Below, one piece after another: positions 12,989 through 24,610 of a stretch of DNA of 64,000 nt. Below the pieces are notes generated by a model. The model was given only the letters and a program-made list of their open reading frames with translations, ran no database searches and was not told the DNA's origin. The stretch is from Mauremys mutica (taxonomy: Eukaryota > Chordata > Testudines > Geoemydidae), in contig NC_059084.1 of NCBI RefSeq assembly GCF_020497125.1, forward strand, positions 31,092,203-31,156,202. The letters are read 5' to 3'. Numbering within the stretch: position 1 is the stretch's first letter; the number at the start of each line of letters is the position of its first letter. The position numbers and the translations under genes were made by a program.

Positions 12989-13920
12989 CTTACTAGTGCT
13001 ACAGAGTCTGAAACAGTGTGCTCAGGGCCTCCTACCGTACCACCAAACATCAAAGTCTACAGAACTGACCCCACAATTATAGACTTCTGGTTGGGCTCCT
13101 GCAGGCTGTCCTTTATCTTTATCTGCCTAAGCTCATAAAAATGCATGGATTGGAACAGCTGGCTCAGCAGGAATAAGGTATTTTAACTTGAATGCCTTAG
13201 CCCTATTTTATCGTACTAAGATGTCTGGCCTGGGAAAAGCCAGGGGACAGGCTTTCTGCACCCAAACCTCACTCATCTGAAAGGTTGTCAGGTGGCATGA
13301 CCCTGGTTTCAGGTAACAGTAAAAATATGTTCCACTTGTGCGTTTTAAGATAAACAAGGTTGTGCTGCATTTTGTTAGCTAAACATTTCCAAGCTTATAA
13401 GATGTGGAGAGGGTGCCTGGAGTAAACTAATTAGTTCTGTGGCAGACAGCTACATTTACACTACATACAATGTGGAGTACACAGGGAATGAGGGGAAGGC
13501 ACTATAAAAATGTCTCATTAGGATGAATTTATACACTCTTTTATAATAGTGGGTTTCCAAGGTACAGTTCGGATGCAAAGTTGTCGCTGTTAGGCTCTGC
13601 AGTCCTCTAACCTGATACTCTCACTACTGATAACATCTGAATGCAAACAAGTACAGTCAGTGCAACATATACCTTACAAAGCAGTAATTCCTTTTTACTT
13701 GTACATTTAGTTTTCCAATTCATTGCCATCTGTTTGAAATGAAACCCTACAAAAGCAAACTACCTGAACTTTGCACACCACTGGAACAAGTTATGGTATT
13801 GCTCGTACATTGGGCCTGTGAACCTTGAAAGTGTCCCTCTAATGTCAGGTTCTTCAGACAGGTGTTTCCATACATTTAGAACAGTACTGGATAACAAAGC
13901 ATTATTAATCCTTTCGGCAT
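12989..13920. other. Intron 14, nothing recognised
   Basis: Intronic sequence without exon, RNA or recognisable repeat. Confidence 0.5.
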
Positions 13921-14066
13921 ACGTAACTAATAAATGATCCTCATTTTACAGATTAAAAGAAAAACAAAGCACAGTGACTTGTTGGAGATCACACAGCAAC
14001 TCAGTGCAGATCCAAGAATCCTGAGTCCCAGTCCTCTGCTCCAGCCATTAGACCGCAGTTATATAA
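13921..14066 (-). mobile_element. MIR SINE fragment
   Basis: Blocks gatcacacagcaactcagtg and gagtcccagtcctctgctcc match the core of the ancient amniote MIR family read on the minus strand. It ends about 60 bases before the donor of exon 14. Confidence 0.65.
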
Positions 14067-14127
14067 CTAAGAGGTAAATGAAGCAAAGACATACCGAGAC
14101 CAATCAGTGTGCCAATTTTTCACATAC

Positions 14128-14286
14128 CTCCTGGCTTGTTTTCTGGCCTGCCTTCATGTAGAAAATGAAAACTGTATCAAAAGGACGACAAGGCAGTAGA
14201 TCCAAGTAACCAAGGTCATCAAAAAACCCAGGGAGAGCAGAGTCAAGTGCGATCAGATGAGGAGGTAGACGGCTGTTAGCAGTTTC
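14128..14286 (-). CDS. RALGAPB: RALGAPB exon 14 of window (Rap-GAP-like region)
   Basis: Internal exon of 159 bp, exactly 53 codons. Acceptor AG at 14288-14287, donor GTATGT from 14127. It encodes [20 protein letters not shown] followed by [20 protein letters not shown] and [13 protein letters not shown]. It contributes to the C-terminal Rap-GAP-like fold that in the beta subunit is regarded as non-catalytic. Confidence 0.95.
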
Positions 14287-14983
14287 CTACCAAGCAAAGA
14301 AAGAGGTTCAATTTATTAACTATTAAAGAACATTACCGGTGAAAAGGGATTTTTTTTGATGGTTTCACCATGATCCATTTTAAAATACAATGAACAAAAC
14401 AAATGCAATTTTTTTCTAAATAAGATCAAAACCATAACTTAATCTTTAACACGATATAAACGCGACACCACAAAAGCCTTGATTTGTATGGTTTCGCAAA
14501 GAAGCCTGTACTATTTGATGTCACAGTGTCTCTGGTTCATTGAAGAAATTCTAGAAGTACCAAGAGATTTCACTGAGTGGAAACAACAGAAATAATTTTG
14601 AACTTTTTAATATTAATGCTTTCCCCCACACCCAGGCTAGTGAGGACTTGCAGCACACTAACACTGTGCTGAACTCCACATGGACTTTGTTTTGTAGATC
14701 ACCACTAAGTACTTCTTGGGATTATTATTTCTGCAACAGCTCAATCCTCTGTTTGTTGACAGTCTGTACATAGCTAGAAACAAACTCCACGGTGAGATAT
14801 AGAGAGCCCAAAAGCAGTGTTTCCCTCTGAAAATTGGATTATCTGTACTAACTCATAAAATGACAATTTGTACATTTAGCTAGTGTTTCCATTACATGGA
14901 TCCAAAAGTGCTTTATGTAGCAACTTACAAGCTATATATGTATGGATAACTGGATCTGTTTAACAGAATACTGTAATCCTACA

Positions 14984-15187
14984 TAATGACAGGTTTCAGA
15001 GTAGCAGCCGTGTTAGTCTGTATCCGCAAAAAAAACAGGAGTACTTGTGGCACCTTAAAGACTAACAAATTTATTTTAGCATGAGCTTTCGTGAGCTAAA
15101 GCTCACTTCATCCGAAGAAGTGAGCTTTAGCTCACGAAAGCTCATGCTAAAATAAATTTGTTAGTCTTTAAGGTGCCACAAGTACTC
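14984..15187. mobile_element. Palindromic Penelope-like insertion with 13-bp duplication
   Basis: The + side begins aggtttcagagtagcagccg and tgttagtctgtatccgc, then arms gagtacttgtggcacctta...gcatgagctttcgtgagc and their near-perfect reverse complement through 15187. The 13-bp sequence ctgtaatcctaca lies at 14971-14983 and 15188-15200, a perfect duplication. Inverted ends and long duplications are typical of Penelope-like elements. Such elements carry hammerhead motifs in their terminal repeats (established), and this copy has them (see 15108-15150). Confidence 0.88.
15108..15150 (+). ncRNA. Hammerhead-ribozyme-like core in Penelope end
   Basis: Core block ccgaaga at 15112-15118 (consensus CTGANGA, with C for the conserved U4), one extra A, stem II gtgagc/gctcac (15120-15125 with 15130-15135) closed by loop ttta, then gaaa at 15136-15139, and a 3-bp stem III agc/gct with loop tcat, followed by A at the expected cleavage position. 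The minus strand of the opposite arm shows the same arrangement (ggatgaagtgagc...gctcacgaaagc). The U4 change and extra A make activity doubtful. Confidence 0.5.
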
Positions 15188-15552
15188 CTGTAATCCTACA
15201 GAAATGTTTAGGGCTGAAAGCAACTATGGCATCCAACTGAAATTGCAGGAAGAATTTCAAGTACACAATATGTAATTATCCCAATTTAGGTACCTTTTGT
15301 AAAGCCAGCTTAGAGCTCTTCAGTCAAAGCTTGAAGCATTAGACCTCTGGCTTCCAGAACTCCTGAGAAGTTCTGGGTTCATTTCCCTATATCTGAGCAG
15401 ACCACAGCTATCGTAACAGTGAGTAGCTCTAGCAGTATATTTACACAAGAGAAAACTCCATTAGCAAAGCTGCTAAATGACACTGTTCTGTCCTACAGGA
15501 TATTGGGGTGTTTGAAGCCATTTGTACAATATGAAGGGAGATATCAAGTCAC

Positions 15553-15762
15553 CTTCAGTGCCTCTAGGGACAGAAATCCAAAGTGTGACAGGAAGAGGCG
15601 GGCTGTCTGGAATTCCTGGGCAGGAGGCGGGGGCTTACACTCAGTGATTGGGTCAGGGAAACTCTTCTTGCGCCACTCCTCTTCACTCTGCTGATCTATA
15701 GAAGTCTCGTAAGTGATCTGTTGGGCCATACCATTCCTCAGCTTTTCATGCCGCTCTTCCAG
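15553..15762 (-). CDS. RALGAPB: RALGAPB exon 13 of window
   Basis: Internal exon of 210 bp, exactly 70 codons. Acceptor AG at 15764-15763, donor GTGACT from 15552. It reads [19 protein letters not shown] and later [20 protein letters not shown], ending [16 protein letters not shown]. The LSHFG(F/W)LS segment resembles the entry into Rap-GAP-type domains. Confidence 0.95.
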
Positions 15763-16323
15763 CTGAAACACATTATTTCACAGATATGGAATACTGATTC
15801 CAGTAACATCTCTTTCCCAGCATTTCAAAGCACCTCCCTAGCTAGTTCACAGAGCAACAAACCATAAGCTTGAACAGTTCCTGGAACATTCCCCCATGTT
15901 TATGGGAGCACTGAGTACTGAGGTCCCACAGATGTGGAGGAGGGTCAGTGGATGTGACTTGAAACCCCCCAATCAATATCATATTTCTTTAGGACAACTG
16001 TGACAAATGATCTAACCAGTGTCAACTCCAATATTGGTCCTTCAAAGGAGCTGGAAGAATGCCACATTTACAAGAGCTCTCACAAGACAGAAGAAGAGGT
16101 GCTAGCCTCTTTCCCTGGAGCAGCAGCAAGAAACAAGTCACTGCTTCAGGTCATCATAGTGTGTCAGGATTGGGGCAAAACATATTGTGTGGGGCTCCCC
16201 AATTGGCCAATAATAGGTAGGGTCATATCACAGGTCCTACTATCATCCCTGGATAGTTCCTAGACTTCACTAACCTGCAATGAGTTTGTCACCTCGTTAA
16301 CGGAAGTTGGTAACGTTCTACTG

Positions 16324-16658
16324 CAGGGGTCGGCAACCTGTGGCACGTGGCTCACCAGGGTAAGCCCCCTGGCAAGCCGGGCCAGTTTGTTTACCTGCCA
16401 CGTCGGCAGGTTCAGCCAATTGCGGCTCTCACTAGCCGTGGTTCGCCGTCCCACACCAATGGGGGCGGCGGGAACCCGTGGCCAGCACATCCCTCAGCCC
16501 GTGCTGCTTCCCACAGCCCCCATTGGCCTGGGACAGCAAATCACGGCCAATGGGAGCTGCGATCGGCCGAACCTGCCGACGTGGCAGGTAAGCAAACTGG
16601 CCTGGCCCGCCAGGGGGCTTACCCTGGCGAGCCGCGTGCCACAGGTTGCTGACCCCTG
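16324..16658 (+). mobile_element. Palindromic GC-rich hAT-type MITE with perfect 8-bp duplication
   Basis: Ends caggggtcggcaacctgtgg and its complement ccacaggttgctgacccctg are inverted. The interior folds back on itself (cctgccacgtcggcaggttc against gaacctgccgacgtggcagg). The 8-bp ttctactg flanks it at 16316-16323 and 16659-16666 exactly. It contrasts sharply in GC content with the intron around it. Frames inside it are spurious. Confidence 0.92.
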
Positions 16659-16787
16659 TTCTACTGCAATACCCTTTACAACAGGAAAGCTTTACAGTTA
16701 AGTGCCCCGTACAGGGTGTAATTTACCAAGTGGACTCGGAAGCTGACAGGCAAAGAACAAAGGAAATCAAAGACTAAAACCTCTTAC

Positions 16788-16940
16788 TTCCTCATTAACA
16801 ATTTCATGCAAGTCTGGAATGCTCAGGTCAGCTTTCACAAAGGGGATCTTGTCCACCTCCTCAGGAAAGGGCCGGTGTTTTACACTGTATTTGAGTCCAA
16901 CATCATTTTTAGGAGCTGGTCGAGGTTCTGGTAAAAACAT
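16788..16940 (-). CDS. RALGAPB: RALGAPB exon 12 of window
   Basis: Internal exon of 153 bp, exactly 51 codons. Acceptor AG at 16942-16941, donor GTAAGA from 16787. It encodes [20 protein letters not shown], then [20 protein letters not shown] and [11 protein letters not shown]. Proline-rich at its start. It lies just upstream (in transcription terms) of the Rap-GAP-like region. Confidence 0.95.
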
Positions 16941-17883
16941 CTGTTACGATGAAGGGAACAATTTTATGTCCAATTTAAATGCTTTGTCCTGTAGTGCAAT
17001 ACATTTATATTATAGAAATAATTTTCTTTAGGTGTATCACAATATCACAGCTTCATAACCATAGGTAACAATAGGTTTTATTTATTAAGAAAGCATTCAG
17101 AAAACTAAATATTATTCACTTGTAAGAATTGATTACAAGTTTTAAAGCAAAATTTGATATTCAGTCCTACTCATTATGGTTCTGCTCATGGTACCTATGA
17201 ACCGTGGTTTTCAACACAGTCTCTCTGCCATCAATCCCATTCGATTACATGGAAGTTGCAAGCCTTTCTGGGGTTACTTTAGTTTTAGGTTAAAGCAATT
17301 CTAATAATGTTTAAAGAGAGCTGAAGATTATTTCTGGTAGTCTCCACCTAGGCCCTACTGAATATGTGACTAGATGAGGGAAGGGTGCTGCATGTCAGGC
17401 TGATGAGCCTAGGGCTGCATAGGAGCGATACTGCAGGTCAGGATGAACTCACTGGCTGAGGTATGCAAGCAGCTTGCATACTGCTTGTAATTACTGTATT
17501 TTGCTCTCAGCAGTACAATCAGTTCCTCATGACCATCAGAGTTATTCAAACCCCAAAGTCTGAGTGGGAACACCACCACATAAGCCATGGGGGATAAGTG
17601 TCTTTGGGGTTGCCACGTTACTAGCTTGCTTTTTTATTTATTTATTTTAAAATTAGAGGTATAAAATGCTAAAAAGTAAGAAGTGCTGTATCCTTGCTAC
17701 ACTCCCACTGACACCAACAAGTATTTCACATGCCAAGAGAGAACCTTCCCATAGTCTCTATCAAACCTCACTATCTTGCCATTCCATTAAGTGTCTCAAC
17801 TGTGTGACACATCTGCTTAAGTGCCAGGGTAGCTTTAAAAGCATCACAAGGATTATATGCTTCCCCAAAGCTTGCTTAGCCAT
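16941..17883. other. Intron 11 left part, nothing recognised
   Basis: AT-rich intron sequence. The frame at 17666-18112 runs into the following MITE and is not a gene. Confidence 0.5.
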
Positions 17884-18108
17884 CGGGGCAGCTCCAGGCA
17901 CCAGCGCACCAAGTGCGCGCCGGGGGCGGTCTGCCGGTCACCGTGAGGGTGGCAGTCAGGCTGCCTTTGGCGGCATGCCTGCAGGAGGTCCGCCAGTCCC
18001 GCGTGTACTTGCCACCGAAGCCGCAGGACCGGTGGACCTCCCACAGGCATGCCGCCGAAAGCCGCCTGACTGCCATGCTTGGGGCGGCAAAACACAGAGC
18101 CGCCCCTG
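17884..18108 (+). mobile_element. GC-rich hAT-type MITE (gagccgcccctg ends)
   Basis: Left end cggggcagctccaggcacc and right end acagagccgcccctg are inverted. The body is a foldback (ggcagtcaggctgcctttgg against ggcggcatgc/gccgcctgactgccatgc). Flanks ttagccat (17876-17883) and ttagccct (18109-18116) agree at 7 of 8 positions, consistent with an old hAT duplication. Confidence 0.8.
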
Positions 18109-18688
18109 TTAGCCCTGGGCAGACTGCTAAGAGCAATTTAAGTTTTGCTTGGGTTTCCTATAGTTTTAGATTTGTGTAAGTGACCTAAATATAAAAGGGA
18201 CAGCTGAGTCTGACAGCCCTGAATTTCAACCACAGTCTGAGTGTCCTTGTTTCACTGTAATAAATCCATTTCCAGTCATCCCAAAAAGCCAGAGAAATGT
18301 TTGTCAAAACCATAACGCTGGAAAATGTTCACAAGAGCCAAGAGTCCCAGAAGCCATGGCATCACCTCCACTCAAACAATTAATGCCTGAACACTGAAGG
18401 ACAGACACAGTCCCACCACATGACACTTTCCAAACAATGCAGGGACTGTTTCCCTTACACACACACAAACAATATGGAAGTAAGTAGCATTTTTGTTCAA
18501 CACTCACACTGTAGTATTATAACAAATTTGTAAAGTGCACCAGAGATGTGTCTCATTACCCACAATTAAGGGCACTGTGACTCAGCCATACATACAGTAA
18601 CCAATTCTGTGGGTTATCTTGCAATTTTAGTGAAATTTCTGCTGAGCATCTGTAAGTTACAGATTTCCCACTGGGCTCTGATAGAGAC

Positions 18689-18795
18689 CTTTTGATTTGC
18701 TTTAGCTCCTCTTGGCAAAAGGCAAAGTTGCTGGGCCCACGCAAGTCTTCCAGACACCCCACGGATCAGAACCGTGACAGAAGGGAAAGAGTCAT
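18689..18795 (-). CDS. RALGAPB: RALGAPB exon 11 of window (weak donor)
   Basis: Internal exon of 107 bp (two bases plus 35 codons). Acceptor AG at 18797-18796. The donor is GTCTCT from 18688, which keeps GT but departs from the usual GTRAGT at positions +3 and +4. The peptide is [20 protein letters not shown] followed by [15 protein letters not shown]. Frame joins cleanly to exon 12, so the junction is well supported although the donor is poor. Confidence 0.93.
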
Positions 18796-19480
18796 CTGCA
18801 GAGTGCACAGATAAAACATACTTTAATATATTATGTAATAATTTGCCAATTGCATTAAACACCTAAGTGATCAGCACAGACGGAAATGTATTCATACCCA
18901 TAAAAGTGTCAATATACTATATCACCATGTAAACTTGTGTGATTTTCAGGGTAACTCCTCCCATCTGACCCATAAGACAGATCCCTGAAGGGTAGCAAAA
19001 ATAAAGGATGATCTTTGTTGCAACATGGAAATACTGTTCTGCTGGGCTCTCTGAAGATTTCAAGTGGACTTCTACCCTTGTGCCAGATCACCTTGGTTTG
19101 ATTGCAAGAAGTGGTCAATTTCATTACAACTCAGCTAACAGACTAATTTCTGCATGCAGAAGTAAGGCCAGTAGATCAAAAAAAATCTGCCTGTTTAGAT
19201 GTACAGCAAGTGGATTCATGGAGGGATAAGTATGTTTGTACATTTATTTTACTGTATAGGCCCTGATACAACATCATCAGCATCGGAGAATATAACATGG
19301 ATTTGGACCAGTCCTTGGAGGATTTTAATGCCAGTGATATTTGACAATTTAGGACAAAACGTTATTCTGAGAGAGAAGAACTGCTCCCTTCAGAGAGTGT
19401 GTACACTATTCCAAGAAAGTCAAGGAGTGTTATTGTAAACTTGTTGGATTGGACAGATATGGGTGTGGGTGTTTATCAGT
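18796..19480. other. Intron 10 left part, nothing recognised
   Basis: No recognisable exon or repeat. Several short frames on either strand lack family signatures. Confidence 0.45.
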
Positions 19481-20330
19481 GTCCAAACGGAACAAAAATT
19501 ATCTGCTAGAATTTAAAATTAGTGATGGTCAGTGAAGTTCCAGGAGTGCTATGGGCACTTTGGGCCACAACCTGGTAACTGGATCCATGTTTCTTTTTGG
19601 CTGGGAAAGATGACAGGCCCACTGTGGTGGATACTGTCAGTGTCCATCTGAGGATAGGGTGCCAGCCACTCTCACTGAGGCATGGGTGAGGCCCCTACTC
19701 AAGTCATCCTTGATACTGATGACCTTGTAATTATAGGCTAGTATCACATTTCCCATTTTGGAGAAAGATTACAGAGATTCCGAGTCTTCAGATTTCCTTG
19801 ATCCTGGTCAGTCCCACATATGGGAATGAACCAGTGTCATTGGTCAATGGCCTTCTGGCTATGGACAAGGACCAAGTGCCCATGCAAACTGTTAGATCTG
19901 TCTGACGTGTCTATCTACGATATTTGCCAGAGAGGATGGAATCTTAAGTGGCCCCCTTTGTATATAGAAGGCCCAAAGAGTGATTTGGGGCTAGTGTTTG
20001 TCCATCTCTAGGACATGCTTGCGCAGGATATTGCAGAGCTCTTACACTAATTCCCTTCTTGTTCAAAGTGCACATGAAACTGCTAGGAGAGTTAGTAAGG
20101 AGCAGGGGTTATGGCACATATAATACCCTGTTGCACATCTCCTTTACAGCTAATCCCACTGGTGCAGTGGAATGGCTCACTCAGTGTCTGCTAGAGACTG
20201 GAGCGCAATTGAAGTTAAGCCCCTACAGATGAAAAGCAATGACACAATACAGCTGCTGGGAGTCAGTCCCCACTGAAATATTTAATAGCAACTGAGCCTT
20301 AAACTGAGCAAATCAATACCACACACAGCA
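19481..20330 (+). mobile_element. Decayed L2-like LINE fragment
   Basis: The stretch around 19795-19885 (ccttgatcctggtcagtccc, then gtcaatggccttctggctatggacaagg) and gcagtggaatggctcactcag with gcgcaattgaagttaagccc near 20164-20220 resembles the RT-coding part of L2/CR1-clade LINEs by eye. Multiple frame breaks. No target duplication found. Confidence 0.4.
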
Positions 20331-20951
<621 letters not shown>

Positions 20952-21466
20952 TCAACAACACATCCTAAAAAGATGCATCTTGATCCCATCTGAGATGGGA
21001 ACTTTTAGACATGTTGTTCCTTTGCATCCTGACATAGGAATTTGACAACTGATCAAACCAATGATCCACATAATCCAGGTCCCATCTCAAACAGGGACCA
21101 ATAATTGAAGGCTTCAGAGGATAGTGCAAGAAACCTCATGAGGAACAAATAACCTGCCCATGTGGGAAGTTACTTCTTTAACACAAGACATAAGCAGTTT
21201 GGGAATGCTTTGAAGCATGAGCATTTCTACCCCTTTTTTATTTATTTTAACTTTTCATATACACATCTGTGAATATTCTTATTGTCCATTGAAGTGTTGA
21301 ATTCCTAATCCCTTCTTGAATTCCAAGCACCTGTAGCAGCCATAGTAGGTGTGCTTGCTATCACTGCTTTAGTGTTACTTTGAACAGAAATTATCCAGCA
21401 GAGCTTTCATGAACCTAGACCCCTAATTTGAGGAGTGCAGCCTTTGAAGGCTTCAGATTGCAAACT

Positions 21467-21582
21467 CTTCAGGACAAGGACCAGGTCTTCGTATGTGGTT
21501 GTATAGCACCTAGCATAATGGAGCCCCCGACCAGATTGGGGTCCATGGGCACTACTGCGATAAAAATATTCAATAATAATTT
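21467..21582 (+). mobile_element. Ancient LINE/SINE 3'-tail-like fragment
   Basis: The pattern gttgtatagcacctagcata, atggagcc, then attggggtccatgggcacta and a terminal aataataattt tract resembles the 3' ends of ancient amniote LINEs of the CR1/L3 type. A related piece occurs at 45183-45297. Confidence 0.4.
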
Positions 21583-21707
21583 GAAATTATGCATATTTTT
21601 TTAAAAACTATTTTCCCAGATATTATCTGTCTCCACCAATGCAACAGCACTATCTCAGGGTTTAATTTCCAAAGAAATTCCCTGGCTAAGAACAGTGAAT
21701 GAGGGTA

Positions 21708-21886
21708 TGATCATGTCTGGTGATGATACAACATCTAGACAGAGCTTTTTTAAAAGGCGTAATTTCTGGGGGAGAGATCAGGTAGGTGATTGCTGTTGAT
21801 CACCTACTTGATCTCCTCCCTAGAAATTACGCCTTTAAAAAAAAAAAAGCTCTTACTTCTGGTCAGATCACCACCAGATATGAGCA
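21708..21886. repeat. Foldback element, about 180 bp, two nested inverted arms
   Basis: Inner arms aaggcgtaatttct and agaaattacgcctt, extended by agatcaggtaggtgat / atcacctacttgatct, are separated by only about 8 bases (21791-21798). Outer arms tcatgtctggtgatgat and the complement of atcaccaccagatatga extend the symmetry to about 180 bp. No ORF. Probably a palindromic MITE; family not recognised. Confidence 0.75.
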
Positions 21887-22179
21887 TATTTAATAGTTAA
21901 AACTCCCCCCCCATTAATAATACTTATTTACATAGATAAAGGGAAAGTGCCTGGACTACAACAGTACATGCATAAGTACTTTTATGCAATACTAAGTTCA
22001 TCTGCAAGTTCTGGTGAATAGTTACATTTATCTTGGTAACTACATGGAATCATTTTATAGTTCACATTAAACTGTATGGCAATTTACTGCAAGTGGAACA
22101 AAGGAGAAGGCAGGTACCCCCTTTTGCAAGCCACTTGTAAAGTTAGCAAGTTACTATCCATCCCAAGTTACCCAGTCTA

Positions 22180-22434
<255 letters not shown>

Positions 22435-22512
22435 CTAAAGTGGGAAAGGGACAAATTGTTTAAAGCAAAACACTCCGATCTTGTCCTCCCTAAAGGATTT
22501 CATGAGACAATG

Positions 22513-22692
22513 GGGAGGGATTGCCCACTGGTTTGAGCACTGGCATGCTAAACCCAGGGTTGTGAGTTCAATACTTGAGCAGTCCACTTAGGGATCTGGG
22601 GAAAAAAAATCTGTCTGGGGATTGTCCTGCTTTGAGCAGGGGGTTGGACTAGAGGATCTCCTGGGGTCCCTTCCAACCTTGATATTCTATTA
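22513..22692 (+). mobile_element. tRNA-derived turtle SINE with CR1-like tail, copy 2
   Basis: Same architecture as the copy at 10671: gttgtgagttcaatacttga as box B region, then tttgagcagggggttggact and cccttccaaccttgatattc. It abuts the Penelope-like coding remnant starting at about 22693. Confidence 0.88.
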
Positions 22693-23135
22693 TCACCATT
22701 ATAGCCACCCCAAGCACACCAAAAAATCTGTTATCTACAGCAAGGCACTCCGATACCACGGAATATGCTCCAAGGAGAAAGTCTGGAATATACGCCTTAA
22801 CACACTCTAAACCACCTTCACCCAACAAGGATACTTCAGAGAAGTAGAGCACATCATATAACGGGCCACCCAAATACCCCAAGAAAACCTGCTTAAATAC
22901 AGAAAACTCCCATCAACTGTACACTCTTAAGTTGTCACTTACAACGCCACATTGGAAGCCATATGGGGTACAAACAACTACAACCCATATTCAATGAGGA
23001 ACCCACCCTGAGAGAAATCTTTCCAGAGCCCCCACTTCTGGCCTTCAAACAATCCCCCAACCTCTCCAAGATCATCAACAGAAGTAAACTCCCCACAGAC
23101 GAGGACATATTAACTCAAAGTGGCACCAGGCCCTG
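22693..23135 (+). pseudogene. Penelope-like RT C-terminal remnant
   Basis: Translation shows HYSHPKHTKKSVIYSKALRY, then after a frame break LQPIFNEEPTLREIFPEPPL and LAFKQSPNLSKIINRSKLPT, which is the connector after RT in Penelope-like proteins. There are several frame breaks and stops (for example after 22800), so it is not functional. The end at 23135 is the Gypsy insertion point. Confidence 0.75.
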
Positions 23136-23686
23136 TGTCAAACAGATAGTTAAGGGTTAATGTCTCTTTTACCTGTAAAGGGTTAAGAAGCTCAGTAAAC
23201 CTGGCTGACACCTGACCAGAGGACCAATGAGGGGACAAGATACTTTCAAATCTTGGTGGAGGGAAGTCTTGGTTTGTGCTCTTTTTTTGTTGTTGTTGTT
23301 CGTTCTCGGGACTGAGAGGGACGGGACATCAATCCAGGCTCTCCAAATCTTTCTGAATCAGTCTTTAATGGTTCAAACTTGTAGGTAGCCAGGCAAGGCG
23401 GATTAGTTTTAATTTTGTTTTTCTCAACTTGTAAATGCTTCTTTTGCTGGAAGGATTTTTACCTCTGTTTGCTATAACTTTGAACCTGAGGCTAGAGGGG
23501 ATTTCCTCTGGGCTATATGAATCTAAGTAGCCTGTAAAGCATTTTCCATCCTGATTTTACAGAAATAATTTTTACCTTTTCTTTCTTTAATTAAAAGCTT
23601 TCTTTTTAAGAACCTGATTAATTATTTATTTTTCCTTGTTTTAAGCCCCAAGGGGATTGGGTCTGGACTCACCAGGGATAGGTGAG
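23136..23686 (+). repeat. 5' LTR, left portion only
   Basis: Starts tgtcaaacagatagttaagg and parallels the 3' LTR from 29182 through about 'caccagggat' (23673-23682), with small differences such as the longer t/gttgtt tract near 23283-23300. The right portion of the LTR is not present in this orientation; it appears inverted at 24189-24600. Confidence 0.85.
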
Positions 23687-24188
23687 TTCAGATAATCGTT
23701 CATTTGTGCCATCTCTTTTTGTTTCATCTCCAGCTCTCTCCTGTGGGCAGCTTCTTCCCTGGCTGTTTCTGCATTAATTAGTTCCATCCGTCTCCTATGT
23801 TCGTTGTCTTTCTCTGTTGCTTCCAGCCTAGCCAGTTCTAGTTTGTTAGTTGCTCCACTGGTACTCATTTCCCTGCTTTCTTGTGCTGGCCACACCCCTC
23901 TGCAGTTCACTGAAACTGGGATGTATTCAGCTCAGGGTTGTTTGGTTAACAGAGACTTTCTAACTAGCTATACTCGAGAGGTAGAAAGAAAGAAAACAAT
24001 TCAGCTTGTAAATTCCTCTTTGCTGTCTGTTTGCTCCCAGCTTGAAGCCTCTTCTTTAACAAAGACCCTTGTTAAAAAAAAATTAACACCTCTGCCCTCA
24101 GGCTGCTTTCCAAGCAGCTAGAGAGGGAAAAAAAAATCTCACTGGCTTTTGGTTCTTAAAAAAAAAAATCCCACACCGCTGCTCACCA
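23687..24188 (-). pseudogene. Inverted leader and gag N-terminus of the Gypsy element
   Basis: Read on the minus strand, a Met at 23868-23866 opens a coiled-coil-like, charged sequence (TNKLELARLEATEKDNEHRR and onward to ELEMKQKEM) expected at the start of gag. The minus-strand leader precedes it and abuts the inverted LTR end at 24188, where TGG follows the LTR as a primer-binding site should. The tRNA was not identified. The gag piece ends in ggcacaaatgaacgattat, a 19-base stretch also found in the forward gag at 24920-24938. Confidence 0.8.
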
Positions 24189-24610
24189 TGTCAAGGTTTC
24201 CTCCCCCACTCTGAACTTTAGGGTACAGATGTGGGGACCTGCATGGACCCTTCTAAACTTAATTCCTAGCTTAGATCTGGTAACACTGCCACTATCCAGA
24301 GATCAGTGTCTGGCACACTTTCTGTTTCCCCAAAACCTTCCCTGGGGAACACAGATCCAAACTCCTTGGATCTTAACACAAGGAGAAATTAACCATTCCC
24401 CCCACCCCCAGACTTTCCCCTCCCTGGGTTGCCTTGAGAGGCTTCACACAGATCCCAACTTCTTGGATCTTAAAACAAAGAGGAATTAGCCATCCCCCCT
24501 CCTTTTCCCCCCACCAATCCCTGGTGAGTTCAGACCCAATCCCCTTGGGTCTTAAAACAAGGAAAAATCAATCAGGTTCTTAAAAAGAAAGCTTTTAATT
24601 GAAGAAAGAA
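24189..24610 (-). repeat. Inverted 3' portion of the Gypsy LTR
   Basis: On the + strand it begins tgtcaaggtttcctccccca, the complement of the 3' LTR end (29917-29944), and continues to aagcttttaatt, where it runs without a clear edge into the purine-rich gag coding sequence (about 24600-24616). It duplicates in reverse some LTR sequence already present at 23600-23640. Confidence 0.85.

Noticed and set aside
16347..16701. Overlapping frames of about 100 codons
   Set aside because: They lie in the GC-rich hAT-type MITE and reflect its composition.
17666..18112. 148-codon + strand frame and overlapping minus-strand frames
   Set aside because: The second half is a foldback GC-rich MITE, which yields open frames on both strands.
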